Source: Liolophura sinensis (taxonomy: Eukaryota > Mollusca > Polyplacophora > Chitonida > Chitonidae). Taken from it: a stretch of DNA of 64,000 bases. Made by a program: the position numbers and the translations under genes. Below the pieces are notes generated by a model that was not told where the DNA came from, ran no database searches, and was given only the letters and a program-made list of their open reading frames with translations. Where the stretch lies: the NCBI RefSeq assembly GCF_032854445.1, contig NC_088302.1:49260046-49324045 (forward strand), in the 5' to 3' direction. Positions 42,955-53,815 of this stretch are shown here, piece by piece (the stretch's first letter is position 1; every line of letters starts with the position of its first letter).

Positions 42955-45471
42955 CTATTGTCGAATAATTTCTCTGGCACTTGTCAAATTTGCGAGAAAA
43001 AAACCTACAGGGTGATCAACGTGATCTGTTTCATTTTCTTGTAACAAAACTGCCCCAGCAGATATATCACTAGCATCAACAGCTAGCTTAAATGGTAAAT
43101 TAAAATCAGGTGCTACAAGTATGGGGCCGCTGCTTAGCATGGCCTTTAATCTATCAAAAGATCTCTGATACTCAATGAACCACAAGAATTTAGCACCTTT
43201 CTTTAACAGCTGAGTTAGTGGCTCACTTACAAATGAAAAGTTCCTACAGAACTTACGATAATAACCTGCCATGCCCAAAAAACGCTTTAATTCTCTCTTA
43301 CAACTTGGAACTGGAAAACAAGAGATAGCAACTCCACTAGGATGTACAACATTGAGATCAGTGTTATCTCTGTCTACATATGGCTTTAACATGTTAATGT
43401 GACAAAGTTGTCTAGATTTGCGCCGATCAGGAGTGAAAATAATATAATTAAGATCACTTAGCCTCTTGTCTACTACATAAGGTCCAAAATAACGAGCTTC
43501 AAGCGGCTTACCACTAACTGGAAGTAAGGCCAGCACCTTCTGACCAACTTCAAATCTGCGTCTTACTGTCTCTTTGTCATACTTAGTTTTCATACTCTTC
43601 TGAGAAGCTGTAAGATTCTCTCTGGCTAACTCACATACTCTGTTGAGCTTAGTACGAAAACTTGACACATACTGTAATAGGTTAACATTGTCACTATCAC
43701 CAGACACAAACTTTTCCTTGAACAACTGTAGTGGACCACGCACAGTATGGCCAAACACAAGCTCAAATGGACTAAATCTAAGTGACTCTTGTACAAACTC
43801 TCTTACAGCAAACATTAACAAAGGTACACCCTCGTCCCAATCTTTCCCTGTCTCAAAGCAGTAAGTTCTTATCATACTTTTCAGTGTCTGATGGAATCTC
43901 TCTAGTGCTCTTTGACTTTGTGGGTGATAAGCTGAGGATTTATACTGGCTAATACCTAGCTCATGCATAACTTGTTGGAACACACCAGACATGAAATTTG
44001 AACCCTGGTCTGACTGTACTGACTTAGGCAGACCAAACATGGTGAAGAACTTAACTAAAGCCTTAATTACAGTCTTGGCAGTAATATTCCTTAGTGGAAT
44101 TGCCTCAGGGAAACGAGTTGAAGTACACATTATGGTTAACATATACTGATTTCCAGACTTTGTCTTAGGTAGCGGACCAACACAATCTATTAAGATTCTA
44201 CTGAATGGCTCACCAATTGCAGGAATAGGCCTCAAGGCTGCTTTGGGGATCGTCTGGTTAGGTTTCCCCACTAACTGACATGCATGACAAGACCTGCAAA
44301 ATTCAGTAACATCTTTCCTTATTCCTGGCCAATAAAAATGACTGAGAATCTTATGATAGGTCTTATTAACACCTAAATGACCTGCTAACGGCGTTTCATG
44401 CGCTATGGTCAGTATGTCTTTACGATAAGACTTGGGCACAACTACCTGATGCTTAATTGCCCATTCATCCTCCAACGAAACATCGGGAGGCCTCCACTGC
44501 CGCATCAATATGCCAGACTTGACATAGTAGTAGCATGGGTCAGGTAAAGATTCACCATCTTTAGCTGCATCATTAAACAAGCAAGAAATACTTGGATCAC
44601 TGTGTTGTTCAGCAATCAACTCAGTCCTACAAAATGGCTGATCACCACTAACAAAGTTAGTATCTACTTCCTGCTGGCTGTCTAATTTGGAAGAATCTCC
44701 ATCCAACATGTTGTTGAGAAAAGTCTCACTCAAATCAACAGTACTACCCTGGTCTGTACTGACTTTTCTAGACATAGCTCTTGTAACAACACAGGACGGA
44801 TATAAACCCGCTATCTCGCTTTCAACTGGCTCTGTGACTGAATTCAGAGAAGGCTTATCAACCATTAAGGGATCAACAGTAACTTTATCATGTGCCAAGT
44901 CATTTCCCAACAACAAATGAATACCCTCAAAAGGTAATGAAGGCTTAATGCCTACCCTGACAGGTCCAGATATCAAATCTGATGACAAATAAATATCATG
45001 AAGGGGAACACTGACAAAGTCACTAGACTCTACACCTCTAATAAGGGCACGAACCCCAGAGTATGACTCTTCAGAAAAGGGCAGAGTATTCATCAACAAC
45101 AGAGACTGAGATGCCCCAGTATCCCTTAATATCTTTATAGGGGTAGCACAAGACATGTCGCTTCTAAGCGACACTGAACCAGAATTGATAAACGGAGCGA
45201 AGCTATTCATAGAGCATTTGGGAATCTTATCCAATCCCGTATCAGCTAACTCAGATCTGCTTTTAAATGCTGATGTAACTTCCGGCAATGTTTTGTGCAT
45301 TGCAACACAAAGACCTGTGGGCTTAGACTCATTCTGAGCTTCCCGTATCCTTTTCTCTCTCAAAAACATCCTGATCGGGCGCATTAACAAACTGTTTAGG
45401 ATCAAAATCTCCCATTGTAAATATTTAGCCACTGAATCATTCACCGTTAAAATTAAGCAATCGCTTCTCAC
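42955..45471 (-). pseudogene. Gag-Pol remnant: protease, integrase, RT thumb and RNase H start (838 codons open)
   Basis: In order: a short gag-derived start; an aspartic protease with ILRDTGASQS near residue 115; an integrase with an H-H-C-C zinc finger (HETPLAGHLG ... CRSCHAC) and a catalytic core with DCVGPLP, SDQGSNF and ALERFHQTLK (the D, D and E positions); an integrase C-terminal region; then a jump straight into the RT thumb (CKRELKRFLGMAGYYRKF) and RNase H start (LAVDASDISAGAVLLQ). The RT palm with its YxDD box is absent, yet the frame stays open across the join. Gag is reduced to scraps, one in another frame near the start (MGDFDPKQFVNAPDQ). The copy cannot copy itself without help. 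Confidence 0.88.
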
Positions 45472-45520
45472 TTGTGTTTAACTTCAAATATCCGGTGCAA
45501 AACAAAAAGGAAACAATCAG

Positions 45521-45538
45521 TTCCCGGACAAGCCCCCA
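45521..45538 (-). promoter_or_regulatory. Primer-binding site, tRNA-Pro type
   Basis: The minus strand reads tggggg-cttgtccgggaa, five bases inside the 5' LTR. This matches the 3' end complement of tRNA-Pro used by gammaretroviruses at about 16 of 18 positions. Confidence 0.65.
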
Positions 45539-45543
45539 ATTTC

Positions 45544-46242
45544 TGTTACGGTATTGAAAGCAGCAACAGAAAACAGACTCAGTGACTCAATATTACAATG
45601 TGAACAATGCTTTATATATAAAATGAGACGTACAGTTTTACAGACAGTTCAACAACAACAACATAAAAAAACATACACATCAGTATTACCGGTCTTTAAA
45701 AGTTTCCAGTTCACCTTTGCATCCCAAGGAACGTGTTCCAGGTGATCCAACGTAAAGACCATGGGATAAACACACAATTCACACAATTCACAAATTGTCC
45801 CAGACAGGTACTTCGCCAGGTTAGCGAACGCGTACACAGTACACAGGTTACACAGAACTGGAACAGTCAAGCCTTTGAATGACGTCACACCCGCAGAGCA
45901 CAACACAGGGTAAATACAGGCATGGAGGTATAATCCACTTTAGAACAGTTTCCCGCAGAAACTCACAAACGAGCCGTTCAGAGGCGTAGAGTAATGTCAC
46001 CTTGTGGCAGAACGAACGTCCTTTACAAAACTGAAAACTTCAGTTTAAAGTCCTTGACGACCTTGTCGGTCAGGTGAGGTCAGCGTGTTAAACAAATTAC
46101 ACAGTCAACACTGTATAATCATAATAAAGATCCGAACACCAATAAACGTGACTTCCGCAGAAATTCACATAAACCAGACATCAGTATTACTGTGGTACGC
46201 AGATTGACAGTACATGAAAACGTTAAATAGTCATACATAACA
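45544..46242 (-). repeat. 5' LTR of the nested retrotransposon, internal deletion
   Basis: Has the same ends as the solo LTR (TGTTACGG ... CATACATAACA) but is 699 instead of 988 bp. The part matching about 27378-27684 is missing, which is nearly the part that the 3' LTR retains. Confidence 0.85.
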
Positions 46243-46245
46243 ACA

Positions 46246-46586
46246 CCTTCTTTTTTTATCCCGTCAACGCGAACGGAAATTCAGGCTCCAAAACCGCGCG
46301 ATCACCCCATTGGTCAGTTTTGGCGCGAATGGAGCTCACCTATTGGTCAGTTTTGGCGCAACATGGAACTGAAGGAGCTACTCAACCCAATTTTACGAGC
46401 CGATTTTCAGTTTTGGCGCGACAAATGGAGCTCACCCATTGGTCAATCAACGCGAACGTCAACGAAATTCAGGCGCCAAAACCGCGCAATCACCCCATTG
46501 ATCAGTGTAGGCGCGATTGGAGACAGAGCGCGGACACCTCAATTTCACCGCCTTAGTGTGACACGTTCGCAACATTCTATACTACT
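46246..46586 (-). repeat. Right subterminal repeats and terminal inverted repeat of the Polinton-like element
   Basis: Short motifs (cccattggtcagttttggcgc and variants) occur three to four times between 46295 and 46510. The last 50 bases are the inverted copy of 28332-28381, ending ...ATTCTATACTACT. Confidence 0.78.
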
Positions 46587-46609
46587 GTTATCCATTCTTT
46601 GTGAGGTCG

Positions 46610-46828
46610 GCCGTGGGGCTGCGTGACTTGTGGCGTACTAGCGCAGAATAATGACTGAGTGTTTTCTCACAAAGTCGGTCTCTATGAACTGAAGAGTAGC
46701 TCATTCTGACTTCCTCTCTGGTTTTACCCGGGAAGGTCGGACAGCAACCTGCCGATGGCCCTGGGTATCCCCTTGGGTCTGCTCGGGTTTTTTTGAGTAC
46801 GCCGTAAAACACCAATCAAATAAATCAA
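46610..46828 (+). mobile_element. SINE family 1, diverged, beside the Polinton-like element
   Basis: Head (cgtgacttgtggcgtactagcgc), body (cgggaaggtcggacagcaacc) and 3' end (gagtacgccgtaaaacacc) are recognisable. It lies 18 bases right of the 6-bp target duplication, in the host flank. Confidence 0.7.
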
Positions 46829-47240
46829 CTTTTTTCAAAGTATTTTAGACCCGCCCCTAAGAAAGCAATTTTTTGCATGGTTCCTTTAGGCTAAAATATA
46901 GCCTATTGCATATTCAGTATTTGTTTATCATCGTTTTTATGGCTGGATCTCTTCTCCAACACCTTGTCAAGAACTTCTCGTCTATATGAGAACATAAGGA
47001 AAGAATATAAGTTCCACAGTTATTCTAGTTTTTGAATTTTTTTTCTTATAAAAGACGAATCTCTTCGTCATACTGTGCCATGTGGACGGTAAGAAATGTT
47101 AGGCAAACTTGTTGAAATTGATTTACTGATCACCTGTCTCACCATTTTCCAGAAGCACAAATAACACCACTTTCCTTTACGAACTTCTGTTCACCACACG
47201 TTCCGATTTTCAGTTTTCTCTTCAGTTCGTCTCCTCTAAA
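46829..47240. other. AT-rich intergenic sequence
   Basis: No gene, RNA or repeat recognised. Confidence 0.4.
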
Positions 47241-47444
47241 TTACTTTTTATGGCACTTTTTACAGACGCCCACGTTATAGTGAATGGGATGAAAAATAGT
47301 TGCCTGACATTTTTGACAGGTCACGTGATACAGTTGGACTTTTTCTACTTTGAACGATAAAAGAGTTCGAACTCGAAACGGCCATATTGAATACACCACA
47401 CTCGATGTCGTTACCAAAAGAGGCAAAAACTTCATGTAGTCCAT
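47241..47444 (-). CDS. Small open frame with a possible zinc ribbon
   Basis: The C-terminal part reads VTCQKCQATIFHPIHYNVGV then CKKC, a C-x2-C...C-x2-C arrangement that could bind zinc. The N-terminal part shows no family. There is no supporting neighbour or splice evidence, and it may be chance. Confidence 0.18.
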   Translation of the reverse strand: MDYMKFLPLLVTTSSVVYSIWPFRVRTLLSFKVEKVQLYHVTCQKCQATIFHPIHYNVGVCKKCHKK

Positions 47445-47699
47445 TACAAGCTAGACACTTGTCTTCCAGCTTGTTATTTGAAAAATCTATTTTAAATCTG
47501 ATCTTCGAGAATACAATCTCTGCATCTTCACAGAATTTGTTTCTTCACTGGCATATTCTCTACATTCACGATGCGCATATCCTAACAATATCCTCATATG
47601 TGAACTTCTTTTTATCAGAGAAGTCCGCATCAAAATCTAAATATCACATAACATAAGTTTTGTTTCGTCTTCGCAAAGACCTACTCTTGCCAAGTTCGC

Positions 47700-47879
47700 G
47701 GGTAACGGCGTAGGAAGATGTGGAGGATGTTGATGCCCAGTGGGTGGTGGTTTGTTTGTTTGCCTTGTTTCCTGAAGAGCCAGCCACCCATCAAGTGTCA
47801 GTGCCAGACACTACCTGCCTGGAATCTTCCCATCTCCAAACCTCTTCCTTTTTTGGGAGTCCGAGCCAATGTTGAATAC
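47700..47879 (-). pseudogene. C-type-lectin-like exon 3 (in-frame stop)
   Basis: After an acceptor (ttttctacag, ending at 47880 on the minus strand) the frame reads IQHWLGLPKKEEVWRWEDS and RQVVSGTDT, the WLGL...W.W.DS core of a C-type lectin domain. A TGA at 47793-47791 follows, then WVAGSSGNKANK, which also looks domain-like. The exon therefore seems to read past a stop codon, suggesting a pseudogene. A donor before the stop is possible. Confidence 0.5.
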
Positions 47880-48121
47880 CTGTAGAAAAGGAATATTTAT
47901 TTCTTATATTCATTTAATTAATTATTAAGTTAATAATTAATGTATTAGTTAATTAAATAATTTTATTGGTTTACGTATTAATTTTTGCATGTCCATAGTT
48001 CAGGTCGTACTCGTACTATCAAGTACATTATAATACAGAATGAGTTTTGTATTTAGAATGATGACGGGGTATAGCCAGATAAATACTCGACTTACTGGTT
48101 TGCGTGTTGAGCCACACTTAC

Positions 48122-48230
48122 TCATCTAGTGTTTCCAGCTGTAGAAGGTGCCAGCCGTTGGTGGCACACGTGGATTTGGCAAGGTTGTAAACAGCCTGAC
48201 CCGGCCGTGCATAGTAACCCGTGTCTGTGT
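48122..48230 (-). CDS. C-type-lectin-like exon 2
   Basis: The minus strand reads TDTGYYARPGQAVYNLAKST, then CATNGWHLLQLETLDE, the usual start of a C-type lectin domain (first Cys, G.HL...ET.DE), ending at donor GATGA|GTAAGT. Acceptors after cacag allow a start at 48224 or 48230; both complete the phase left by exon 1. The link to exon 3 is out of phase, so a small exon between them is missing or lost. Confidence 0.5.
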
Positions 48231-48239
48231 CTGTTCTGT

Positions 48240-49970
48240 ATTATGTGCTCACAGTACCAGGGATAGGTGGACAACCTGAGATCAGAGGGAAATATTAAAA
48301 CAAATAGATAATTCCTTGGTTGGTTGATTTAAAATTGATTACCTTAGCATGGCATACTGGCAAAAAGCGCCAAAGACTGTGACATGTATTTATTGCCTGG
48401 TGTCTAACTGATTACACATTGCACGTATATGAGCATGTAATTGATTTACACAAATAATATTGATTGAGTGCTTCGATGAGTGCTTGAGTTCGATTAATTA
48501 ATCATTGATCCATTAGTTCATAACAGCGTGCTAATTGTTTCATTCATCCGATGATCCACTCACTTATTGGTCCATGGCTTGACCGACTCATGAAAAATTT
48601 GCATGACGGCTTTGTTGAAGCTTATTCACTGACAGATGGGAAGTGACTTTTGATGTTTTGATTTTACCATAGCGTATCCTGTATAAAAGACTACATAATG
48701 GAGAATAAAACCACAGAATTGATGACAGTGTCACAACTGACAAATGGTTACATGAACCACTCCTGAACCCCAGCCTCCTGTCAATTCACTTTAGCTAGGC
48801 TTTGATTAAAACTTGTCAGCACCTGATTGATTTACGATAACGTAAAATATATTGATTTTTATCCGTGTACAGTTAAATATATTTCATGAGAGAGCTGAGT
48901 TGCGCTAATTACCTTTTGGCACGCTTGTTTTCCCAAGTCAGAGTTTAACATAACGCTGAAGTCTTCCTAGTTTGAATCGGTTGGAGTCTGCTCCTACTAG
49001 CTAGAAGTATTTCGGATATGGTTCACTCAAGACCATGCATGGTTTTGTAATCATTATTAACATTTCTTCACTTTGACGATCACAAAAGCTGCACGAATTG
49101 TTTAGTTACATGTGTATTATTTGAGGTATATTTGAGCAACCCTTTCCAACTTCAAAGGATGAAACGGTGATTCTAGAAAACGGCGGACTCTTGTCAAACA
49201 GTGGAAACAATGTGTTAGTTACAATTTTTGACTTGGGTATCCAGTCTAGATTATAACAGTATAGGCAGTGAACTCCACCAATATGTTTTACATAACATAA
49301 AGATTTCTCATAAGTCAGATATATTTTACATTCTTATCACTTACAGTAAGCAGTTCAGAAGAAGGGAACCAAAGTTTTGTCAACCAGCCATAAACATTCG
49401 ATACGTTAATGTATGTAATGAAGAATATAATATAAAAGACTCGAGCAGCGACGACAGTGCGATAGTTTGCAAATGGTCACATGCAACCGGTGAAATCTGT
49501 TCTCATAAATGATCATATATAAACAACGTATACGTCTCCTAACATCATGGTTCAAGCAGAATTAGATAAACAAAATGCATTGTGCTAATTGCAGTTTATC
49601 AGAAGAGACTCAAAACGGTATGTTGTCAAAGCATTTGATGGAAAATCATGACGACATAATGCAAAGAGCTGGAGAATCCTGATTTATGCATACACGAACA
49701 TAATATAAAACACTACAGTACAGAAAGTAAAAGCAAAGGAGCGTCGACAGTGTGCGTGATAATTATCACAGGTAACCAATGGAAACCGGTCTGAATTTAC
49801 CTCACTTAAGGTTTTATTCTGTTCAAGTCGTAAACAGATTCAAATTTAAAAAACCCCAAGTAGAACTAGGTAGACAATACAGTGGTGTTATTTGCAGTTT
49901 ATCATTTAATATCATTAAAACGCTGTGTTAGCATCACATTTATTTAACGGTCATGAACACATTACAACGG
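48240..49970. other. Intron of the lectin-like gene; nothing else recognised
   Basis: AT-rich, no open frame with domain character and no matched repeat. Confidence 0.4.
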
Positions 49971-49979
49971 TAAACTTAC

Positions 49980-50031
49980 CTGACGCTATGTAGTGGAAGA
50001 AATAAGCCACCAAAACAACCAGCCTCTCCAT
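49980..50031 (-). CDS. C-type-lectin-like exon 1 (signal peptide)
   Basis: ATG at 50031 encodes MERLVVLVAYFFHYIAS plus one base, then donor TCAG|GTAAGT. The hydrophobic core fits a secretion signal. Its phase fits exon 2 at 48224/48230, 1.75 kb away. The gene would make a secreted lectin-like protein; sugar binding cannot be judged since the calcium-site region is missing. Confidence 0.45.
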
Positions 50032-50039
50032 CTTGAAAC

Positions 50040-50930
50040 ATTAAACGGTGCTCCATTTGCACAAGAGTCGTAATCATAGTGACCTCTATTAGGAATAAGC
50101 TGTTAGTCTTATATTATGTTTTCTTCGTCTCCTCAGTATCACAAAATCCGAAAAATTCATATACAATCACACACGTCACAATTGTAGGCAGCTGATGTGG
50201 GGGAAGCGAAAGCGGCCAGAAGTGCGAACATTTGTACATTCTGCTCTAGTACAAATAGTCGCACCATCTTCAACACCTAACAATACGAAGATTTTCCTGC
50301 ACTGAAGTATTCTAATATTTACCTGCTTAGTTTGTAGAGCGGTATTTCTTTTCATGTGTCTGCTTGTTTCGGTATTGTGGCTGAGGAAATGGAAGTCAAC
50401 TGCTCAAAATGGAGGGGAATCCAATCTTTATGCCGGTTATGCTTAATTTAGTAATTCTTTGGAATAGTATTTTTAACGGCACGGTTCCTCTACAAATAAG
50501 CAAACTGTGGATGACATACATGTATCATACATGTGTCATAAAACATTGGCCCTACATGGGCTTATACGCTCGAATCTTTGCCGTAAACTTACCTATAGCA
50601 ACATCACTTTCTCCTGGAGTGATGATCCCACCGAGTCCCAAATGGAATCTCTTCAGCCTCAACATGAGTAACCATCTGTGTTTGGCTTTGGCGTTGCTGC
50701 CTTTTTCTAACAACTCAGTTTTTAGCTACGTCGCCTGCCACTGTTTTTTTTTTTCGTTATTTCGATCATCAATGTTTCATCGTTATACCTATGCAATCGT
50801 TACAGGCAGTTCTGGTGAATGACTCCATTGTTCACCGACAAATCCGAGCCATTACATGTACACGGTGCTTCATCTACACACCTATTGATGGAGCGTTCAC
50901 TTTGACCTCGCAATCTGTCAGCACACTGCA
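50040..50930. other. Sequence upstream of the lectin-like gene
   Basis: A 137-codon open frame (50409-50822, +) is leucine- and serine-rich without any recognised domain, and I do not call it a gene. The minus-strand promoter of the lectin-like gene would lie at the left of this stretch. Confidence 0.35.
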
Positions 50931-51180
50931 ATATTTGCATGTAATGTGCCTCCTTGTTGCAGGACTCTTTTATCTAGTGCTGTTTAACTGAGACGACTTA
51001 CCGAAGGGAAGTAAGCCGACCGCCCGAGCCATTATTCTGCATGAGTCAACCACTATCCCTTTCATGCTGGACGACAAGTGAGGAAGTTACAAATTCCCCT
51101 TTTAAGGTCTTAGGTGTGACTCGACCTAGGATCCTGTAGCGAACGCTCTACCAGCTGTGCTATCGAGGCTGGTAGTTTGA
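50931..51180 (-). mobile_element. SINE family 2, near full length
   Basis: The minus strand carries the tRNA-like head (cgatagcacagctggtagag), the family body and the ggaggcacattacatgc end. The gagtacgacg 3' end is missing. Confidence 0.7.
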
Positions 51181-51189
51181 TTTGAGTAA

Positions 51190-52680
51190 TAACCTCGAAT
51201 CGGTCATACCTAAATTCGACTAGGATCCAGTGCCACTATTGGTTGGTTATACTCCTTCTACAGCCGCGTTATACTTACTTCGTTTCCTCACTGAATACAG
51301 TTGATTTACGAAGCTGTTTTGATTACATCCCTACCTGAGTCACACACGAGAGTGGTACTATTGTCTCTGTCTCGCTTGGCGCTCAGCTAAAGAAAAAAAA
51401 AGCAGTCTGTATTCAATTTAAATTGTATTAAACTGTTAAAACGCACAATTTTTCACATGCTATGTGATCAGTATAAACATACATGATCTACCATCTTGGA
51501 AAACTCCCCATGCTTCCCTTGGCGCAAAAAGACACCGTTTTAATTTGACCAAGATAACTCTGAAAGCCAAGTTAATCCAAACCAAGCAAAACAACAATTC
51601 CAATTTATTTTGGAACTTGTTGTGCAAACTGGATACAACAGTCCAGGATGATGCAGCTGTCATAGATTTTGTGTGTACATTGTCAGCTATATTTTCTTCC
51701 GGACATGTTTTGTAGCGGAGATGGTCGCTTTTCCTGCCTTGCTAATGTCCAGTATTAAAGCTTTCTTGTCTTTTGCATGTACTATTGCATATTATATTGA
51801 AATGACAAGAAATGCTTATTCTAAATTTCACTGAAGTCAGGCTCAGTTTGGTGGCCGCCCATATGCTGACTTGTCCTTCCCCCCTTTCTCACGGTAAGGG
51901 CCTTGTTAGCAATAAGCGATTGATGACGCTCGTGTGACCGTTAGTGTAATCTAATGTTCACTGAAGACAACTTGGCTTCCACCAATATGGAGTTCAAAAT
52001 TCTGCATGTCACGCGTGAAAACGTTGGTTAGTAACTTGCCAAATGTCGGAGGTTTATACAAGTGAAAAATTACCTGAGTACGGCATTAACCAACAAACAT
52101 AAATATATACTTGCTTGTACCGTACTAGATCCGACTTTTAACTTGTTCCCAACCGGCCCGATGTTACCCTGTGAGTGGTGAGGTCAAAACTTCCTCAATG
52201 GTATTTGTCCATTCAGTACGGAAAATCGGCTCAAATGACTAAAAAGGTCGAATTCATCTTCTAAGAATTAAGCATGCAAGGTCAAGTTTGGGCCAACAGT
52301 GGACAGACTGCGGGCTATCTATTTAGGTTCTGATAGAGGTTTACCTTATTATCATAAATTAACAGAGCCCGTATTGCATCGGTTACTTATGGCCATTTCC
52401 CAATTATCACACCGTTGTCGCTGCTGTAGTTTTACACTCTGTGCTGTAAATCCTTTATAATATCATATAATAGTGGATTGTGAATAAAACGAGTAATCCT
52501 GTTAAGTACAAAACTAAATGCTTAGAAGAACCGGTCACGGGATAACTTCACATTCTGTTTGAGACAAAAGTTCGTAAAAATTGCACTATAATTGTACCGT
52601 CATTATAGAAGAGGATAAATCAATTTACTCGACGCGCATAATTTACTTATATTAGCAAAGATTGTACACCTAGCAATCAA
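51190..52680. other. Intergenic; one dispersed repeat copy
   Basis: No gene recognised. Near 52075 a short SINE 3'-like phrase (gagtacggcattaaccaac) and near 52365-52460 a copy of the ~100-bp repeat also seen at 2.0-2.5 kb. Confidence 0.4.
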
Positions 52681-52729
52681 AGTGGGGGTTATTTTAGATA
52701 TTTGCTGAATACTGAACCTTTCACGAGTG

Positions 52730-53046
52730 CTTTGATATACCGGGTTGATTGATGCAGATTTTGTCATATCGGGTTGTTTGATGAGGGCTTTGTTCTACTG
52801 GATTGTTTGATGAGGGCTTTGTTCTATCAGGTTGTTTGATGAGGACTTTGTTTCACCGGGTTGTTTGATGAGGACTTTCTTCTACCGGGTTGTTTGATGA
52901 GGGTTTTGCTCTACCGGGTTGTTTGATGAGGGTTTTGTTCTACCGGGTTGTTTGATGAGGACTTTCTTCTACCGGGTTTTTAGGTGAGGACTTTCTTCTA
53001 CCGGGTTGTTTGATGAGGGCATTGTTCTACTGGGTTGTTTGATGAG
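52730..53046 (+). repeat. Minisatellite, ~30-bp unit, left part
   Basis: About ten units of the type gggttgtttgatgagggctt followed by tgttctacc. The array continues at 53816 after an insertion. Confidence 0.9.
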
Positions 53047-53815
53047 TGTTACGACCCAAACTGTCTGTATTATAAGGAGATGGCTTGTTCGAAATACACG
53101 ACAGTTTAGCCGCACAAAAAAGTAACCAAAACCAGCAGATTTTATTTTTCAACAGTTTATTAGGTTTAACAAGAACAGATAACAAGACTTATACAAATAC
53201 TAAAGTACTTAAGGTTAACAAGAAAGGATAGCAATATCTGTACAAATACTAAAGTACTTACATGTACAACGGCGTCAAGTCCAAACGGACGCATATATTC
53301 CACAATGCTGAAATCCACACAGGCATAAATGCACAGAGGCAATATTCATAAGAGGGAAAATCCATTGTATAACTGAGTGTATGACGAAATATACACAAAC
53401 TTCCACAGACAGGGTCTGTGTAAAAATAAGCAATGTGTACACAAGAGCACAAATTAAATATACAAGTTCAGACTGAAACAAGTGCTCGGTGGAGATATGA
53501 TATAACAAAGCCAGAGGCTATAAAGACACCAAAATCCAGCACAAAAGGCCTACTAAAGTCACACACAGCGAAAGCCTCCAAAACTCTCAATAATTCTCCT
53601 TTCTCCTCCTTTGACCTGCTTTCATAGGTCTTATATAGCCTGGTGGAATTTTTTAGAATAAGAAAATTCTTGAACACTTGTTGTCAACAAACAGGCCCCG
53701 AACTGAGCGTATTCTGGAACATTCTAAGGCAGAGGCAGACAGCAGGCCCTGAACTCAGCATATGTAAACAGTGGCAAACTAAATTTAGAAGCTAACGGCA
53801 GTTGTTCACATAACA
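53047..53815. mobile_element. Solo LTR (769 bp) inserted in a minisatellite
   Basis: Begins TGTTACGACCC and ends TTCACATAACA. TGAG on both sides (53043-53046 and 53816-53819) is a 4-bp target duplication that is also part of the minisatellite unit. The ends resemble the Gmr1-like LTR at 26734 (TGTTACG...CATAACA), but the inside is different, so it is a related family. Confidence 0.82.

Larger units (their letters stand above)
42230..46242 (-). mobile_element. Nested Gmr1-like Ty3/gypsy retrotransposon, internally deleted
   Basis: Minus-strand element inserted near the right end of the Polinton-like element. Its 5' LTR is 45544-46242 and its 3' LTR piece 42230-42569. A purine-rich tract (minus strand gaagggtgggggt) touches the 3' LTR, and a primer-binding site for tRNA-Pro lies just inside the 5' LTR (45521-45538). 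The pol order is protease, integrase, RT/RNase H, the Gmr1 order rather than the usual gypsy order. Gag is almost wholly missing and the RT core is deleted. Because the 3' LTR lacks its outer part, no target duplication can be shown. Confidence 0.85.
28326..46592. mobile_element. Polinton/Maverick-like endogenous viral element, degraded, with nested retrotransposon
   Basis: The element runs from 28332 to 46586. GTTATC stands on both outer sides (28326-28331 and 46587-46592), a perfect 6-bp target duplication as known for Polintons. The left end starts AGTAGTATAGAATG and the right end is its reverse complement. The inverted repeats stay similar for about 50 bases, and again at a tccgcgctctgt block further in. 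Gene content is of the Polinton type: double-jelly-roll-type major capsid protein, minor-capsid-like protein, adenain-like protease, packaging ATPase remnant and family B DNA polymerase, plus a chromodomain. Structural genes run on the + strand and the polymerase runs convergently. No retroviral-type integrase core was found. All genes carry breaks. Without the nested element it is about 14.2 kb. Confidence 0.9.

Noticed and set aside
43643-45337. Plus-strand open frames inside the retrotransposon
   Set aside because: They are antisense shadows of the pol frame, whose minus-strand translation is clearly recognisable.
50409-50822. 137-codon open frame, plus strand
   Set aside because: No domain, no splice or promoter support, and composition like translated non-coding DNA.
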